This document shows positions 45,882 through 57,960 of a stretch of 64,000 bases of DNA, piece by piece. Below the pieces are notes generated by a model. The model made no database searches. It had not been told where the DNA came from and saw only the letters and a program-made list of their open reading frames with translations. Position 1 is the first letter of the stretch. Each line of letters opens with the position of its first letter. The position numbers were made by a program, and so were the translations under genes. The stretch comes from Polymyxa betae (taxonomy: Eukaryota > Endomyxa > Phytomyxea > Plasmodiophorida > Plasmodiophoridae), in assembly GCA_003693705.1 (NCBI GenBank), contig RBZT01000546.1:1-64000 (forward strand). The letters are read 5' to 3'.

Positions 45882-46888
45882 TCACCTTCTTCTCGCACCT
45901 TGCTTCGACTTGAATGAAAACTTCAGGGCGGGTCTGGATTCGGCAGCGTCTAAGGCGCTTTTGTTACCAGCGGCAGCATTGCTGTTTGCTTTAGCTTCCG
46001 CTTCAGCAGCTTTAATTCGTTGCTGCAAAAGCTTGTCTTCATTATTGCTGATTTTTGTTGCCGATGAAGGCAGGAGACGATCCTTTCTCATCTCAGCGAA
46101 CCTCTTACATTGAAATATATCAATAAGCATGAGGGCAGACATAATATCACCGACCTTGCGATGATTATGATCATAGCTATCCAGATGCCCTTGATATTCT
46201 ATAGCTTTCGTATACTGCTTGTTACATAGAGAGCAATACAAATTCTTGATATTCTCAGCAGCTTCCTGCTCCTGTCTGACCTTCGCTTCCATTCGAGCGA
46301 CGCGTTCGCTGGCTTCCTCAGGGGTCTCGTTAACCTCGTGTTCCGATTGTAAGCGTCGCCTTTCCGAGGTGACTTTCTTGGAGATTTCACGATCGTGCGA
46401 TTCGGCTCCCAAACCGAGTACTTCGCTTTTTGCGTCGATTCGTAATGGATCGATAATGCCTGGCAGCACGAAATAATTCCAGGCCAATGAAAGGCAGTGC
46501 CGCAATGCACCAGACTAGATCGCGAGGATACCTTGTTTGGATCTACCCAGACCAGTACCCGATTTCCATCCCATCTTCCGAAGAAGCTGGAAGCCGCGAT
46601 TATGCTCAGGAATGGGGTCATCCATGGTAGCAACCTCGGTATTGGAGAGGTCAAGATCCTCGGTTATTGGTGTGTTGATCGGCATAGCTTTCTCTTCTTC
46701 AGACAGAAGAGAGAACTCGATTGCTTTCCTCGCCTATTGCTCCGGAGTCACAGCGAGCTGGCCAACACCCACCCACTTACATTGATCTGTGAAATGGAGT
46801 TATGTTCGCCGAATCTGCTGGCTAAGGCAGCAAGACCGCCCCGGACCTGACGCCAGGATTGAGCATGGGACCCTCTGAACTCCTCCAT
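45882..46888 (-). CDS. G-patch and C2H2 zinc-finger protein (GPATCH8/ZNF804-like)
   Basis: Three exons with introns 46734..46780 (47 nt) and 46460..46531 (72 nt) give 295 residues in perfect phase. A G-patch spans the second splice: GFQLLRKMGWKSGTGLGRSK joined to QGIIDPLRI. After a charged coiled coil (EEASERVARMEAKVRQEQEA) a single C2H2 finger reads NLYCSLCNKQYTKAIEYQGH, then LDSYDHNH. This pairing matches GPATCH8/ZNF804 and related fungal G-patch/C2H2 proteins. G-patches usually activate DEAH-box RNA helicases, so a splicing or RNA-metabolism role is expected. The C-terminus is Ala/Lys-rich and ends KQGARRR. The ATG at 46888 is on the strand opposite to, and overlapping, a possible divergent start at 46865. 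Confidence 0.85.
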
Positions 46889-47245
46889 TCACAGTTCGGA
46901 GCGACCGAAACTGTCTTGCAGAACGACGCAGTCAATGAGACTACCTATATAGCCTATGAGAGCATGCGTAGGCCGCGCCGTCTTGATTGGAAGCATAAGG
47001 CCATCGACCAGCAAACCCGCAATCAAGACAAAGAGACGCCCGTCTTTACTTTTGAGAATTGCGATCAAGATTTAAGAGGGGTTTATCATACAAAACCTGG
47101 ATTGATGCAACTGCATACAAATTCCAGGTTTCAACCATGGATTGTTTTCCGGCGACCGATGTTTAAACGTTTCTCATCGTGGCTGAACGCCGTGAGGTAC
47201 ATGTGCGAGATCGGTACGAGGCGCATCCAGGAACTCCATCAGTGA
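46865..47245 (+). CDS. Hypothetical protein, divergent from the G-patch gene
   Basis: A 126-codon frame starts MGPSELLHSQFGATETV and ends RRIQELHQ. It has a polar first half and a basic second half (FKRFSSWLNAVRYM), with no recognised domain. If its ATG and that of the G-patch gene are both used, the coding sequences overlap by 24 bp head to head, which is unlikely. A later ATG (in YESMRRPRRLDW) would remove the overlap. Coding status is uncertain. Confidence 0.35.
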   Translation: MGPSELLHSQFGATETVLQNDAVNETTYIAYESMRRPRRLDWKHKAIDQQTRNQDKETPVFTFENCDQDLRGVYHTKPGLMQLHTNSRFQPWIVFRRPMFKRFSSWLNAVRYMCEIGTRRIQELHQ

Positions 47246-47605
47246 CGATAAAGTCGCCAGATTCGTTGTAATCCCCTCAGCTTGATAACACTGACGTAGC
47301 ATCGTCAATTTGCAATCAGCTAGAAAGAGCTCCTTTGAACGTTACAGGTAAACCAATTGCGAATGAAAGAAACACAGATCCAGAATGATAACTCCATCTT
47401 GTAGCCTCGATTGCTGATCACCAACATGGCAACCGGCCAGGGTAACGTGATGGCGTAGCAATGTCACAAGTCGAGTATCATATCAGTTCCAAGTATGTTA
47501 GAGTTTGAAACGTAATGAGGATTTGATCGGCGCCAGAGATGTAACATGATCACATGAGACTCAGGCAGTAGTGATCAATCAATCTTCATCCGATTCGAAC
47601 AATTC

Positions 47606-47794
47606 TCAAGGCCTAAAGGCGACGGTCACGACGCCGTCCATCGACATCACAGCACCAGCTTTATCACAACTATTGACAGGTTGGCGATTTGTAACTGTGC
47701 CATGATGGTTAATATGGATACAGGATGGATAGTCTTTCTTCTCGCGTATTGTCGCCAAAAGCGTATAACTAGAACTGGACAGGGCATCCAACAT
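47606..47794 (-). CDS. Possible small protein, 62 residues
   Basis: An ATG frame reads MLDALSSSSYTLLATIREKK and ends MDGVVTVAFRP. It looks protein-like and compact, with no signal or membrane segment. The opposite strand is also open over the same bases, so only one of the two can be coding. No family is recognised. Confidence 0.25.
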   Translation of the reverse strand: MLDALSSSSYTLLATIREKKDYPSCIHINHHGTVTNRQPVNSCDKAGAVMSMDGVVTVAFRP

Positions 47795-48286
47795 GGCGAA
47801 AAGAGAGCAGGGCGTTCTGATGGTGGATTCAAGCCGAATTATACAAAGAAAGAAAGACTGAAATGGAAGCGATCAGCTGCTCTTGAGACCGTGATTGAGA
47901 AGTCGGTGCAAGTCAGACTATCAACGAGTTAATTCAGTAAACGCAAGACCTGTACTTTTCTAATCGCGCTCCTCTTCGTCTGTTCGTCTTGATCCATTCC
48001 AGGTCTTTTCTTAACGCAGAGACATACTGCCCAGTTGAATCGTATTTCTAATCTTTATCTTCGAGCAATGGTTATAAAGCGAGCATCGAATCAGCCGCTG
48101 ATTGATGTTGATCGTAATCTGATACAGAAATAACGACCATCTCAGGGGTTCCCAGATCTATTCTACTCCTTTATGGCCAATGACAGACGGCAAATCTGAT
48201 GTAAACGTTGTTGTAGAGGCAGACAATATGCCACTATTACTCATTCAGATTCTGGTATCAGTCGGACCTGTTGTGAGTGAGTTCAT

Positions 48287-48331
48287 CTCTCTGTCTCTCT
48301 CTCTCTCTGTCTACACGCACACACACACATC
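48287..48331. repeat. TC/AC microsatellite
   Basis: A run of about ten TC units with two G interruptions is followed by cta and then an ACAC run. It is a simple dinucleotide repeat with no coding support. Confidence 0.85.
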
Positions 48332-48661
48332 AGTCTCATATCTATGCCAATCATCAACACTACTATGAACAGCAAACGTACCTTCAAGCGTAGGACCAGA
48401 TTCAATCGGCATTCCATGACCAATGAGCACAAGCACAGCAATGAACAAGGTTCTGCAGATCCCTAATCTCACTGATTGCTTACTTGATTGACAGCTGCTT
48501 TTCTCTGTACCAGTAGTAATCATGTTCATTGTCAATACAGTATTCGGTATCATAGTCTCTCCTGTCTAATTGGCTTCATTCAATCTGTCAAATATAGAAA
48601 CTACAGTTATCATATATGACCATATGTGTACCCTCTATTAGGGTAGATCTAACCTCATTCA

Positions 48662-51600
48662 ATGCTAGTTCGAACCAAACGCGCTCTGAGATCCACCTCC
48701 ATCAATATCGATGATGACGGCTCTCTTAGAAATCGATTTCAGAACGGATACGAATTCGGTGTTCTCCTTCATCGACTTGGAGTCATTGATGACGTTGCGT
48801 TTCACAAGTAACGTGAAATTCGTACTCAGCCAGTGGATCTGAAACGTTTCAACACACAGGTATCGAAATGAGAATTGTCCCAGCTCGATTCTGTCGAATT
48901 TCTCCCTAATTTCCACTCATATTCGAGTTGGATTGGGTGTGGCTATATCACAGCGTCGAATCAATGATATCATCACATTACAACCGGATTCTGCCGTTAA
49001 ACTGCTCAATCTGATCGTCAGCTTGGTCAGAAAGAATCAGCGACAGATCCAATCGAAACACGAAATAGTTCACGATCGTCTCGATGAAGAACCGAACCTT
49101 TTCATCGAAGCAACCCTGGACGCCGGCGTCGTTGTACAACAAGATGTCTTATTGCTTCGAAAATTCTACGAAGCACAAAAGGCAACCGACGGTTTTGTGC
49201 AGACCTCCTTCGTCTCATACAACTGGTGCTATAGATATCTGAACACGAATATGACGAGAACCTTCGTCAGAAACATGTTATTGCTGAAGAGATGGTGCGA
49301 CAATTACATCAAGACGTACTGGCCCGAAATGTAAGCAGCGTTGTGCATTCGCTGGTAGATAGATATCGAACAGATTTTAGTATAAAGAAAGGCGTCTGCA
49401 GGAGAAGGAAATATCTTCAGCTTTGAGGAAATCGGTTCGGGATTGGATGCGACAGCAAGAACGGCAACAGGTTCTACCCTTCCTACATGCGTTCGTGTCT
49501 CTATCTAACATTTGTTGACAGCTCATGACCGAGCTCAGTATTCGCTACGTCCGAGACGAGATTCGCAGGAAACGCAAGCAGGAAATCGCCCAGCTAAGCC
49601 GCCAAGAGATCGTATGACAAGCGATGTGCTTCCGGGATTCTCAAAGCTGAATAATTTTCAGGCCGAGTTCGAGAGAATTCTTGAGCGGGAGTTGAGTATC
49701 GCAGATCAGGTATCAGATCGTCCGCCGATCTATCCTCCTCCTGGAACCAAGTATGACAATATCTTGCTGTATATTGAGGCATTGGGCCAAGCTCTGCCAA
49801 AATCGGAACTTAAATCGCATATGCCTCATGATCAGGTTGATGATTAACACATTTCGGATATTAGAATCCACTGATTCTGTATGAAGGATCGGGGTCAACA
49901 TGTCGCCCGAAATGAGACGCTTGTCAGGCGCCGAGAGACCCTTGAATTAGCAGATCTAGCCGATGAAGACGATGTCGAACTCATTGTTGATAAAGGCCGG
50001 GTCTCTGATAATTTGAGTCAGGCCGATTCAGAACAATTGCGAATTTATCTGAAGTACAACGTATTAGATCAATCCGATGAGATCGCCAAACAGCTGGAAG
50101 CGAAACGCGCCCTGAAATTGTCGCAGAAAGAGGAACGCCTTCGGCAGCATCAGTTGTTCCAGGAAGAATTTCAGCGTAAAGCTGAGAAGGCCAGAGCCGA
50201 GAAAGAGCCTGAATATACGCTCTGGCTGGAACAGTTACTGGATCAGATCTATTGGGATAAGGTCGGGCAGAACTCGCTTCTTCGAGATCATCATATCTCT
50301 GAGACGAAGACTTCGTAGCAAGTTCGTATTCAGAAGGATTATTATAACTGTCAACATCTGGTCATGGCCTTGGTCGAAACAGCCATCAATGTTTCCGAAT
50401 ACAGAAACTCGGCTAGCGAGGATGGCAGAGTTCCGCGATCGTGGATGAAGACGTCCGTCGGGTTTCACGTCTCATGACCAACGATCTAACCCCGCCCTTA
50501 GATGGATGCATCAGAGCCGAATTGACAGTCAGCCAGAAATGACGCCATCATTGAATGAAGATCCTGGAAAGGATGAGACGTGTTTGGATGCGTTCCAAGA
50601 AGAAGGTTCCGAGAAGTCGTTGCTGGATCTTTATCTGGTGCGATTTCATCATGATGGGATGGTTAGCTAACGGGGGTTTGTGGCAGGAGAGAAAACCTGG
50701 GTTCACGTACCCGAACGAGGAAATCGCCAAATGTCGAGAGACCGCAGCCGCTGGGCCACAGATCCCACCTCCGAGAGGTTCAGCTGCTGTATAAAGATTT
50801 ACAACGTTGTAATCGTTGATGCACAGAGCCGCGAACACCTGTCAAGTTTGTTCTGTGCGGAAGCGGTCTTAACGATTTGTTTGACGCCATCCAACAAACC
50901 TTCATTATACCGATACTGGACTATGCTGCATTTCTGGAACGACTCAAAACGGGAACAGAAAGCGGTATGTTGATGTTCGGTTTTACAACAGGGGGATTGA
51001 ATAGCTCAGGCCCAGATTCGGATACCGACTGGAGGAAAACTGTACAGAAGGCTCTGAATCATCCAAAGAACCAACCCAATGTAAATACTTTAACTGATAT
51101 TGCAGTTCATCTGGTAGCGTCATCGCCATCTTTTATGGCTATCAATATACCAGACAACGTTGTTGAAGCTTTTGTCGCATCAGACACGAATATTGTACTG
51201 ATTCGTTATGAAGGTGGCTGTGATAGTAATCAATAGTTTGATCTCAATGTTGATTTCAACCCAGGAAATATCGCGGCGACATCATCTCAAATCAAAGGCC
51301 TGGTTCTTGAACGTGAAAACGCCATGGGATGTCGTTATGTTCCTAAAAGAGAGCCCGGTGTGGTTGAATATGATTCGGCTCTTACCTTGGTCCAAGTTTG
51401 TACCTGTTTACGGCAGAGTTTTTGAGTTGTATTGAACCTACTATTGCAGTCATGGGACAACCTGATATCTAAATATCAAAACGGTGTTAGGCTGGCATTA
51501 CGGCAAGAACAAAATGGCATTTCCTCCATCAACAAATCAATCGAGGCCTCTTTAGAATCATTCTTGGCACTGGCTAACGATAAAAGCATTTTCAGCTCGA

Positions 51601-52113
51601 TCCAGTTTTCAGATTTCGATGTCAGTATGATCTTACAAGCAGTTCGGAATTTGTCGTTAATAGTGCACTATTCTCAGATCGAAAATCTCAACCAGAGAGA
51701 TGAGCTTGATGAGCAACTTTGGAGCCTGTCATGCGAACATCGACAGAATTTAGAGAATCATGTCTCAGTTGACAACATCGTATCGTCAATAGATCCTTTG
51801 TTGGATCCGATTTATAACAGTGAACCAATTGGATATGATTTGCTTTTGTTAATTTCCACTAGGCTTTGTGATGATTGACTCTGAGCACATCGCTGAGGTG
51901 AAATCATGGATAGCGCGTTATTCTGAGCTATCTCAGATAGAGAGGCAGATTCCAGACGTTGTTCCCAGTGATTACATTAGCAGAGTCGAGAAATTCCTAA
52001 GCGAAATTAGTATTAGGACGAAATTGGGCTTGAAAAATAGCTGCATTGAAGTTCGAATCTCGATGGAGAAAATCGTTAAGGTTCAGCAATGTGGTTTTAT
52101 GGGATTTTTCTGA
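48662..52113 (+). CDS. SPEF2: SPEF2/KPL2-like central-apparatus protein of motile cilia
   Basis: A multi-exon gene with many introns near 50 nt. SPEF2 (CPC1/KPL2) belongs to the C1b projection of the ciliary central pair. The N-terminal calponin-homology-like domain is split over exons: DDDGSLRNRFQNGYEFGVLL then HRLGVIDDVAFHK, PVDLKRFNTQ, and ISQRRINDIITLQPDSAVKL. Charged helical exons follow: EHEYDENLRQKHVIAEEMVR, YKERRLQEKEISSALRKSVR, LMTELSIRYVRDEIRRKRKQ and AEFERILERELSIADQ. Next comes EYTLWLEQLLDQIYWDK, then QKDYYNCQHLVMALVETAIN, which aligns with the SPEF2 segment YEKHYSVCAEILDQIVDL. Toward the C-terminus RDELDEQLWSLSCEHRQNL matches VNDLRDRLWDICDARKEEAE. The region 50440-51430 (adenylate-kinase-like part) is only partly solved, and the end at 52113 is approximate. 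Confidence 0.75.
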
Positions 52114-52302
52114 TTTTTATATAGAGAAGAGTGCTTATTGACGATCAGTGGATTAGAGGGGTTGTTACTATGCCAAGCCTGGCCCGCCCGAACATAACTT
52201 TGAATAATTTGGATTAATATTATGTAAGAAAATTGCCAAAAATGTTAGTCACTGAGTGAATAAATAGATTGTATTACATTTACCAACTAGGATGTGGAAA
52301 GA

Positions 52303-54102
52303 TTATGAAACCGTTTGGACCTTGACCAGCATTGCGTTCAGTGACTTATCGCTGATGGAGATCGATTGTATATTTTGAAAGAGTATCGTTTCGTCCATAT
52401 TTCTTGGAATCTTATTCAACAAATGAAGGCATTGCTCAAAGTTAGATTGCAGAAATGCACGCTCGTACATTTTCAAAACACCGAGAGCTGCCCTAAACAT
52501 GAAGACTTGACCGTATACTAAGAAGCAATCCCATATTCTGCATGCAATGTCCAAAGGAAATGACCGACTGAATATCGTCAAGATCCAGTCATACAAGTAC
52601 ATATCCGACGTCAATTGCAATTCTTTGAATTTTTGGGCACATCGGGGAACGTGTTTCTGAAGCAGTTTATCGAAGACGTTCAAATGCGCCCGGCCGCTCT
52701 GGAAGTCGCGAAAAAGTGTAAAATATCTACAAGACATTTATAATTGTGGAGCGGGCCACTTTATGATGTTCATACAGTTCTCGGTTTAGCAAATTGGCTA
52801 ATGATATAAATGCATTGCATTCGTCATCGAGATTTAACAGCAGCATTGCAGCAATATATGACATCCCTGTAATGCAAGAATAACTACGAATAGATCCATT
52901 AGGCGGGATCATGTACCTTGAATATAACCAACATCTGGTCTGAAGCTGACATACGTTTTAAGGATATTGATCAACGGGGCACGAAGAGGGCCATCGCCAT
53001 GAAAAAACTGTATAACAATTCAATATAAGCAAGCTTTTTACTGGATAAAGCGACCTGCAACTCAGGAAACGTCCTAGGAGCATCAACTTCAATGAGATTG
53101 GCAGAATCTTCTTTACTAGAGGCATCAGCGGCACTGCTTTTGGTCCTAGCTAGCAGGATTTTATACAAATCTGAGAGTATGTCATAACAAGGTCATTCAG
53201 CACACCCGAAAACTGTCAGCTTGAACCTCTGGTTATCTTGAGGTCATTCCCAATAATAGCGAACCACGCTTCCCCTCGACATGAGCTTGGGATTCCTCTC
53301 CAGCACATATTTCGAAGTTTCCTTTGAGCCGGAATTTCTCTGACGGAATTTGAGTTTGTGACGTATAAAGTTGATGTTCGGAGCTACGTTTTGTTAGACC
53401 AAATCTGCAGCAACTGCTTCCAAGCGACCCTATCCTCTTTTATCTGTATTTCTCGCTGAATCGAAGGCTCTTCGGAATCTATCCAATGAAAAATGAGCGA
53501 TCTGGGAACACAAGAAAATAACCATACCTAAGGAAAATGGCCGGTTTGTTGATTGAGCGGTGAAGTTATCCACAATGCCTAACATTATTTCAGGTAAACA
53601 TCCAATTAATCGCGTTTAAAGCACCTTGAAAAAAAGCACGACCTCGTCGCTTTAGGTCGTCAACTTGACTGATCTGCTTTGGTGATTCTGTTGTTTCGAG
53701 AGCTTTTCGAGTAGGGGAAGAGCTTCCGTTAGAGTGCCGGCTATCGAAAGTATATTACTAAAGAGGCTGCAAAACCTTTCACGAATTACCTGTACTCAAC
53801 AGCATCATCAACTTCACTGGGAGTATTTTGAGAAGAGATGGAGACAGAAGTTAATTTTGGCGAGTGTGATGCTTCGATCTCCAAATTCAATTCAACGCTG
53901 GGGGCAATATCTGAAGAATCGGAAACTGGTCTGGAGTTTCTTGGGGAAAACGATGGAACGGGCCTCAAGAAACAATTAATTTATCGAAAAACAGAAACAA
54001 TCAAAGTTTACTTCATGTCAGAGCTAGCTGTTTCTGCGAACAGCGACACCTCAACGCTAAGATCAGCCTCCCTGACCACAACAAGCTGTTATAATCGACC
54101 AT
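52303..54102 (-). CDS. TBC-domain Rab GTPase-activating protein (TBC1D12/TBC1D14-like)
   Basis: A multi-exon gene. TBC proteins stimulate GTP hydrolysis by Rab GTPases in membrane traffic. C-terminal exons carry the conserved order seen in TBC1D12/14. First is VDAPRTFPELQVAL (matching LDISRTFPNL), then GMSYIAAMLLLNLDDECNAF and SLANLLNRELYEHH. After a further splice come LQLTSDMYLYDWILTIFSRS, FPLDIACRIWDCFLVYGQ and MFRAALGVLKMYERAFLQS. The N-terminal third is Ser-rich (PRNSRPVSDSSDIAPSVELN) and disordered. The first exon is proposed from ATG 54102 (MVDYNSLLWSGRLIL), but exon borders above 53170 are approximate. Whether the catalytic IxxDxxR arginine lies in DAPRTFPEL (D-x-x-R) agrees with an active GAP. 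Confidence 0.82.
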
Positions 54103-54237
54103 AGCCTTAAAGACGAAGGGCAAAATACTTTACTGAGGTTATCGGATTCAGATCGTTTTCAAAGTTAGAGATGTTAAAGGCTTTATCATAGACACTGGAT
54201 CGTGTATCGTCGCGCTTACTGGGAAACAAACAGTTGG

Positions 54238-54408
54238 CTATGCATTGTGATGAAAACGAGAAACAAACGACTTCGACGAATCCGATGACGGATGCTCAAC
54301 TCCCGTGTTAACTATCTGGACTTTGACTTCTGGCTTGGACAGTTGCTCAACCAAATCATCTACTTTATCGGCCTGATCGTCGGGATCAAGCTGATCTGCT
54401 GCCTGCAT
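54238..54408 (-). CDS. Small acidic protein, 56 residues
   Basis: A short ATG frame reads MQAADQLDPDDQADKVDDLV, then EQLSKPEVKVQIVNTGVEHP, and ends FVSRFHHNA. The composition is typical of a real, partly disordered protein, and codon choice resembles its neighbours, but there is no family match. It could also be the last exon of a longer minus-strand gene. Confidence 0.45.
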   Translation of the reverse strand: MQAADQLDPDDQADKVDDLVEQLSKPEVKVQIVNTGVEHPSSDSSKSFVSRFHHNA

Positions 54409-55463
54409 GATGGCGATCGGATTACAGCAAATCTGTATCGATGCTGATAGGGTACATTAGAGATATGATATCAGACGACGGGTCTTGACAGCAGGTACAT
54501 GTGTGATATCATAGGGCTGTTGACTGGCATCCCCCACAATCATGTAACAGAACACTAAGAGGCCGCATCCCGCTCCCTTTTAGGCTCATATAGGAGGCAG
54601 CAGCCATGCTCAAGAAATCAGAAGGACCTTGATAGCGTGGCAATCTAAGGCGACAGGAACGATGCAGCCCTGATGATCATTTACATAGCAATAATAACGA
54701 AAGGCCGCATTCTGCTCGTTAATGGCCGACTACGGTAGGATGAGTGGAGTCCTAGGTTGGACAGAACAGAAAACGAAAAGCAATTTCTCGATAATCTGAG
54801 GCATCTTATGGAAACTCTGAAAATGTGGTCGTTGGCACTCGTTTAAGGTAAATTAAGAATGAGAAACAGACAAAGACATCGTGATCAGCTGACTGTATGT
54901 ACTGCCTTCGAAGATAACCTGGGTCAGCTTTGCCATCATGCCAAACATAGCTGGTTCTGTGTGTATCATACTGTACTCAAACCATGACCTACAGACGAAC
55001 ATTCCCGATTGAATTGTTTTATCAATCGGTGTTCCGTAATTTCATGACCTGACGCCTGTCAGAGGTCCAGCCCTGACGAGAGCTCGCATATGCCTTCTGA
55101 ATACTCGCCAACGACCATCTGCTAAGCGATCAACAGGAAGGCAAAAGTAGGAAGTTTCAAACAGTTCAGCTATGCAATAGATGGGATGGTTGCTACGGCC
55201 GTTTACGACCGGCATGGGAGCCCGCTTTATGTAGGATCGTATGGGGAGGGAAGACTCTGATAGGACACAGAATCATTGCATTATGGACCTAAATGCCAGA
55301 CTCCATTTTGTCAGATGATTGCCTATGGACTATGAATCTATGATGGCAGATGGAATGTCAGACAGGTGACCCCGAGGCTGCGCACACCGCATTTCGATGC
55401 GGTCTGGAGTTCATCGTTCCTGGAGACCCCCCAATCTGAACCCAGCCTGATCCGACGTCATTG
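54409..55463. other. 1-kb stretch without a recognised gene
   Basis: Both strands are broken by frequent stops and I see no homology or splice series. The right part should contain the promoter of the PIAS-like gene, including a run of six C at 55427-55432. Confidence 0.45.
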
Positions 55464-57477
55464 ATGCCGCCTCCTGGGTTTCCACCGCCTCCAAATGGGA
55501 ACCAGTTTCAATTTTTTGGACCACGTGATCCGAGGCCTATTACGACTACTGTCTCCCAGACGCCGAATGGGCAGCAACTTCCAATGCCGCCTGTGCATCC
55601 TCTCATGATGCCTAGCAATATCTCACAAACTTCTAATGGCATTCATCGTCCCATGACAGTTTCGTCGACTCCCGTTTCGTCTCAGGCTGCTCCTGCATCG
55701 CCTAGCCAACAACTGCAATTCACAACGTATCACCTAGCAAGCCTTGCTGGGCTAACTGGAAACAATCCCGATCCGTTCCATCATTATTTCTGCCAGGCAA
55801 TGTTCAATGTATACAAAGTTGATCAGCTGAAAGCCATCATCCGCTATATTCGAGATTTATACTACAAGCAACGGCTACCGATTCCTCGCAGACTAAATAT
55901 GAACGGCAGGAAACAGAATCTTATTGATGGTAGCGTATTCTGTCGTACCTTCTCGCATTGGCAATGAACAATGCTATTCAGGGCTGGTGGAATTCGTTAA
56001 TTCAACTGCCAATCCCTGTATTCTGCACGGGAGTCATCGAAAGGGACTTGCACCGTTTGCTCACATCACTGATCCCAATGCATTGAAATCGTGCACTTGT
56101 TATCCAAGTGACGAAGCAGCTCGTAATGCGGCCACTATAGGTTCAGTACTTTACCATCGCAAATTCAATACTGAACGCTTATGATAGCTGACGCCGCTCT
56201 TCTGAACGCCCTGACCGATATTCCCGAATTTCTTCGCATTGAAGGTCTGTATTCAGACATCGAGGTTCTTACCTCAGCGTTTCTCCGGTAAAATTTCGAT
56301 AGATGATTTAGTTGCAGTTCTGAGTATCATTATTCAGAGGTAGCGGCTCTATTAGTATGCAGTTTCAGATGAATTCACAAAGACTCGCTCAAGTCCAGTC
56401 TGGGGCTTTCAGGATCCTCTTGAGGTCGATTACTTTCATCTTTTGGCTTCTGTTTTGAAATGGCTGTTCAGGAGGTTCTGCCCGAATTCAACCAGATACG
56501 AGCTTATTGATAACCGGATTCTTGTAAGAATCAACGGTCAAACTATCATCGTACCTCCAGTAGTGTGCAAATAATGTTCCCTTTGCCTTGATTGTAACTG
56601 CTCGTTTAGCAACATATCGACATGAAGAAGAATGCGAGGCCGGCACCTCCAGTTGATATATCTGGTTGGATACGGAATGGCGAACAACAGGTCTTCATAT
56701 CATCTCACGTTATTCGAAGTGTGATGACGGTACAATTCGTGAGGGTCTTGTCTGTCGCCGATGTCCTCCACTCTTTTGCATATTTCCGCCCACTAATAAC
56801 CACATCGTTTAGGTTATCGAAATGATTAAGAAGAAGGACGAGATTCCGGAGGCCGCCCCTCCAAGTTCAAAAGATTACGATGATGATGATATCAGGCCGA
56901 GCAACATGCTGGTATCACTTCGGTGCCCTTTGTCGATGATTAGAATGAATGTAAGAGTCTAGACGTTCTCTGACTGAAGTTAAACCGTCTTTGCAGATTC
57001 CAGCGAAAGCGACAACCTGCAATCATCAACAGTGTTTTGATTTGGAGAGCGTTATATCGTATTGTAAACAGTATAATAAGTGGACATGTCCAATCTGTTG
57101 TAGTCCGATAAAGCGTTCGTTCTATGTTGGTTTGTTTTTGAACATTTCCATTAAATATTGATAGATGATGATATTCGCATTGATTCATTCTTCAAACGTG
57201 TCCTTGCTGGAGCGGGACCAGATATAGACCAAGGTGCTCATTGATGGTTTTCAAAAGTCTCTTTGTTTAAATTTCGATAGCAAACGTTGGTGTTGAGGGT
57301 TCCATTCAATATATTGATCCCGAAGCCGAGAGGAAAAAACAGGAATTGATGCAAGAACGCTTATCAAAGCGTAGGCGGCTCGTTGAAGAGAGGGGCGTCG
57401 TGCAGAACGGTGAGCCAATCGCACCTGTTGTTGTCATGGACGGAAGCAGTTTCGATTGTCCCTTTGTAATAGACTGA
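55464..57477 (+). CDS. PIAS/Siz-type SUMO E3 ligase with SP-RING
   Basis: A multi-exon gene with the PIAS order. After a Pro-rich leader (MPPPGFPPPPNGNQFQFFG) comes a SAP-like helix pair (VDQLKAIIRYIRDLYYKQ). A PINIT-like region follows, spread over short exons near 56350-56740 and ending ARPAPPVDISGWIRNGEQ. The SP-RING is complete after splicing. VSLRCPLSMIRMN joins across a 47-nt intron to IPAKATTCNHQQCFDLESVI. Then KQYNKWTCPICCSPIKRSF provides the remaining zinc ligands. Such proteins move SUMO from Ubc9 to nuclear targets. The C-terminal tail is charged (ERKKQELMQERLSKRRRLVE) and ends FDCPFVID. I chose ATG 55464. Exon borders in the PINIT region are approximate. Confidence 0.87.
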
Positions 57478-57960
57478 AGTCAATTGTGTCTCGCTTACAA
57501 AAAAAGGTGCGTCTAAAGTTCATCATGCTTTCAGGCTTCAGTTCACTGGATCGAATTTTCATCATAATTCGACTCAAATACTTGAGCCTATAATGAGATG
57601 TTTTTGAAAAAGTTTATGCGGCGGCAAAGGGCTCAGCAATCAAAGTTTATTTGCTTGAGCAGTATATCTGCCGAACATTTTATTCTGGCCTTTATCACTT
57701 ATCTTATCTCTATTTTGTCATAGGTGTTGCTGCTACAATCCCTGTTCGTGAACATGTATTTATTTATTCTAATATACTTAATATACAATCTCCAGTCAGC
57801 AAATTTTTCTTTCTAATTGCGTTCAGATATCGAATCATTGTTCACTGGTCCGGTAATATTGGTCGCCAGAATTCAAATTAGATCAGAATCGACCCGGGTA
57901 CCACCAGGTTATCTTTAGTCGTTATATTGTTTCCCAGTTATGTCCTAGACCAGGGATTGA
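57478..57960. other. Spacer without a supported gene
   Basis: A 483-bp AT-rich stretch between two plus-strand genes. One plus-strand frame is open for 76 codons near 57650 with hydrophobic content but no homology. It should hold the promoter of the next gene. Confidence 0.4.

Larger units (their letters stand above)
47246..48661. other. 1.4-kb stretch, mostly without supported genes
   Basis: It holds one doubtful minus-strand frame (listed separately), an overlapping plus-strand open frame that ends at 47932 with a Lys-rich segment (YTKKERLKWKRSAALE), and a TC/AC microsatellite near 48290. The right end should contain the SPEF2 promoter. Confidence 0.4.

Noticed and set aside
48180-48553. 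Short frames around the TC/AC microsatellite
   Set aside because: They are carried by simple repeat sequence and lack homology or splice support.
57651-57881. Plus-strand hydrophobic frame between the PIAS-like and CH/EF-hand genes
   Set aside because: AT-rich sequence tends to give such frames; no ATG-proximal context, family or splice evidence.
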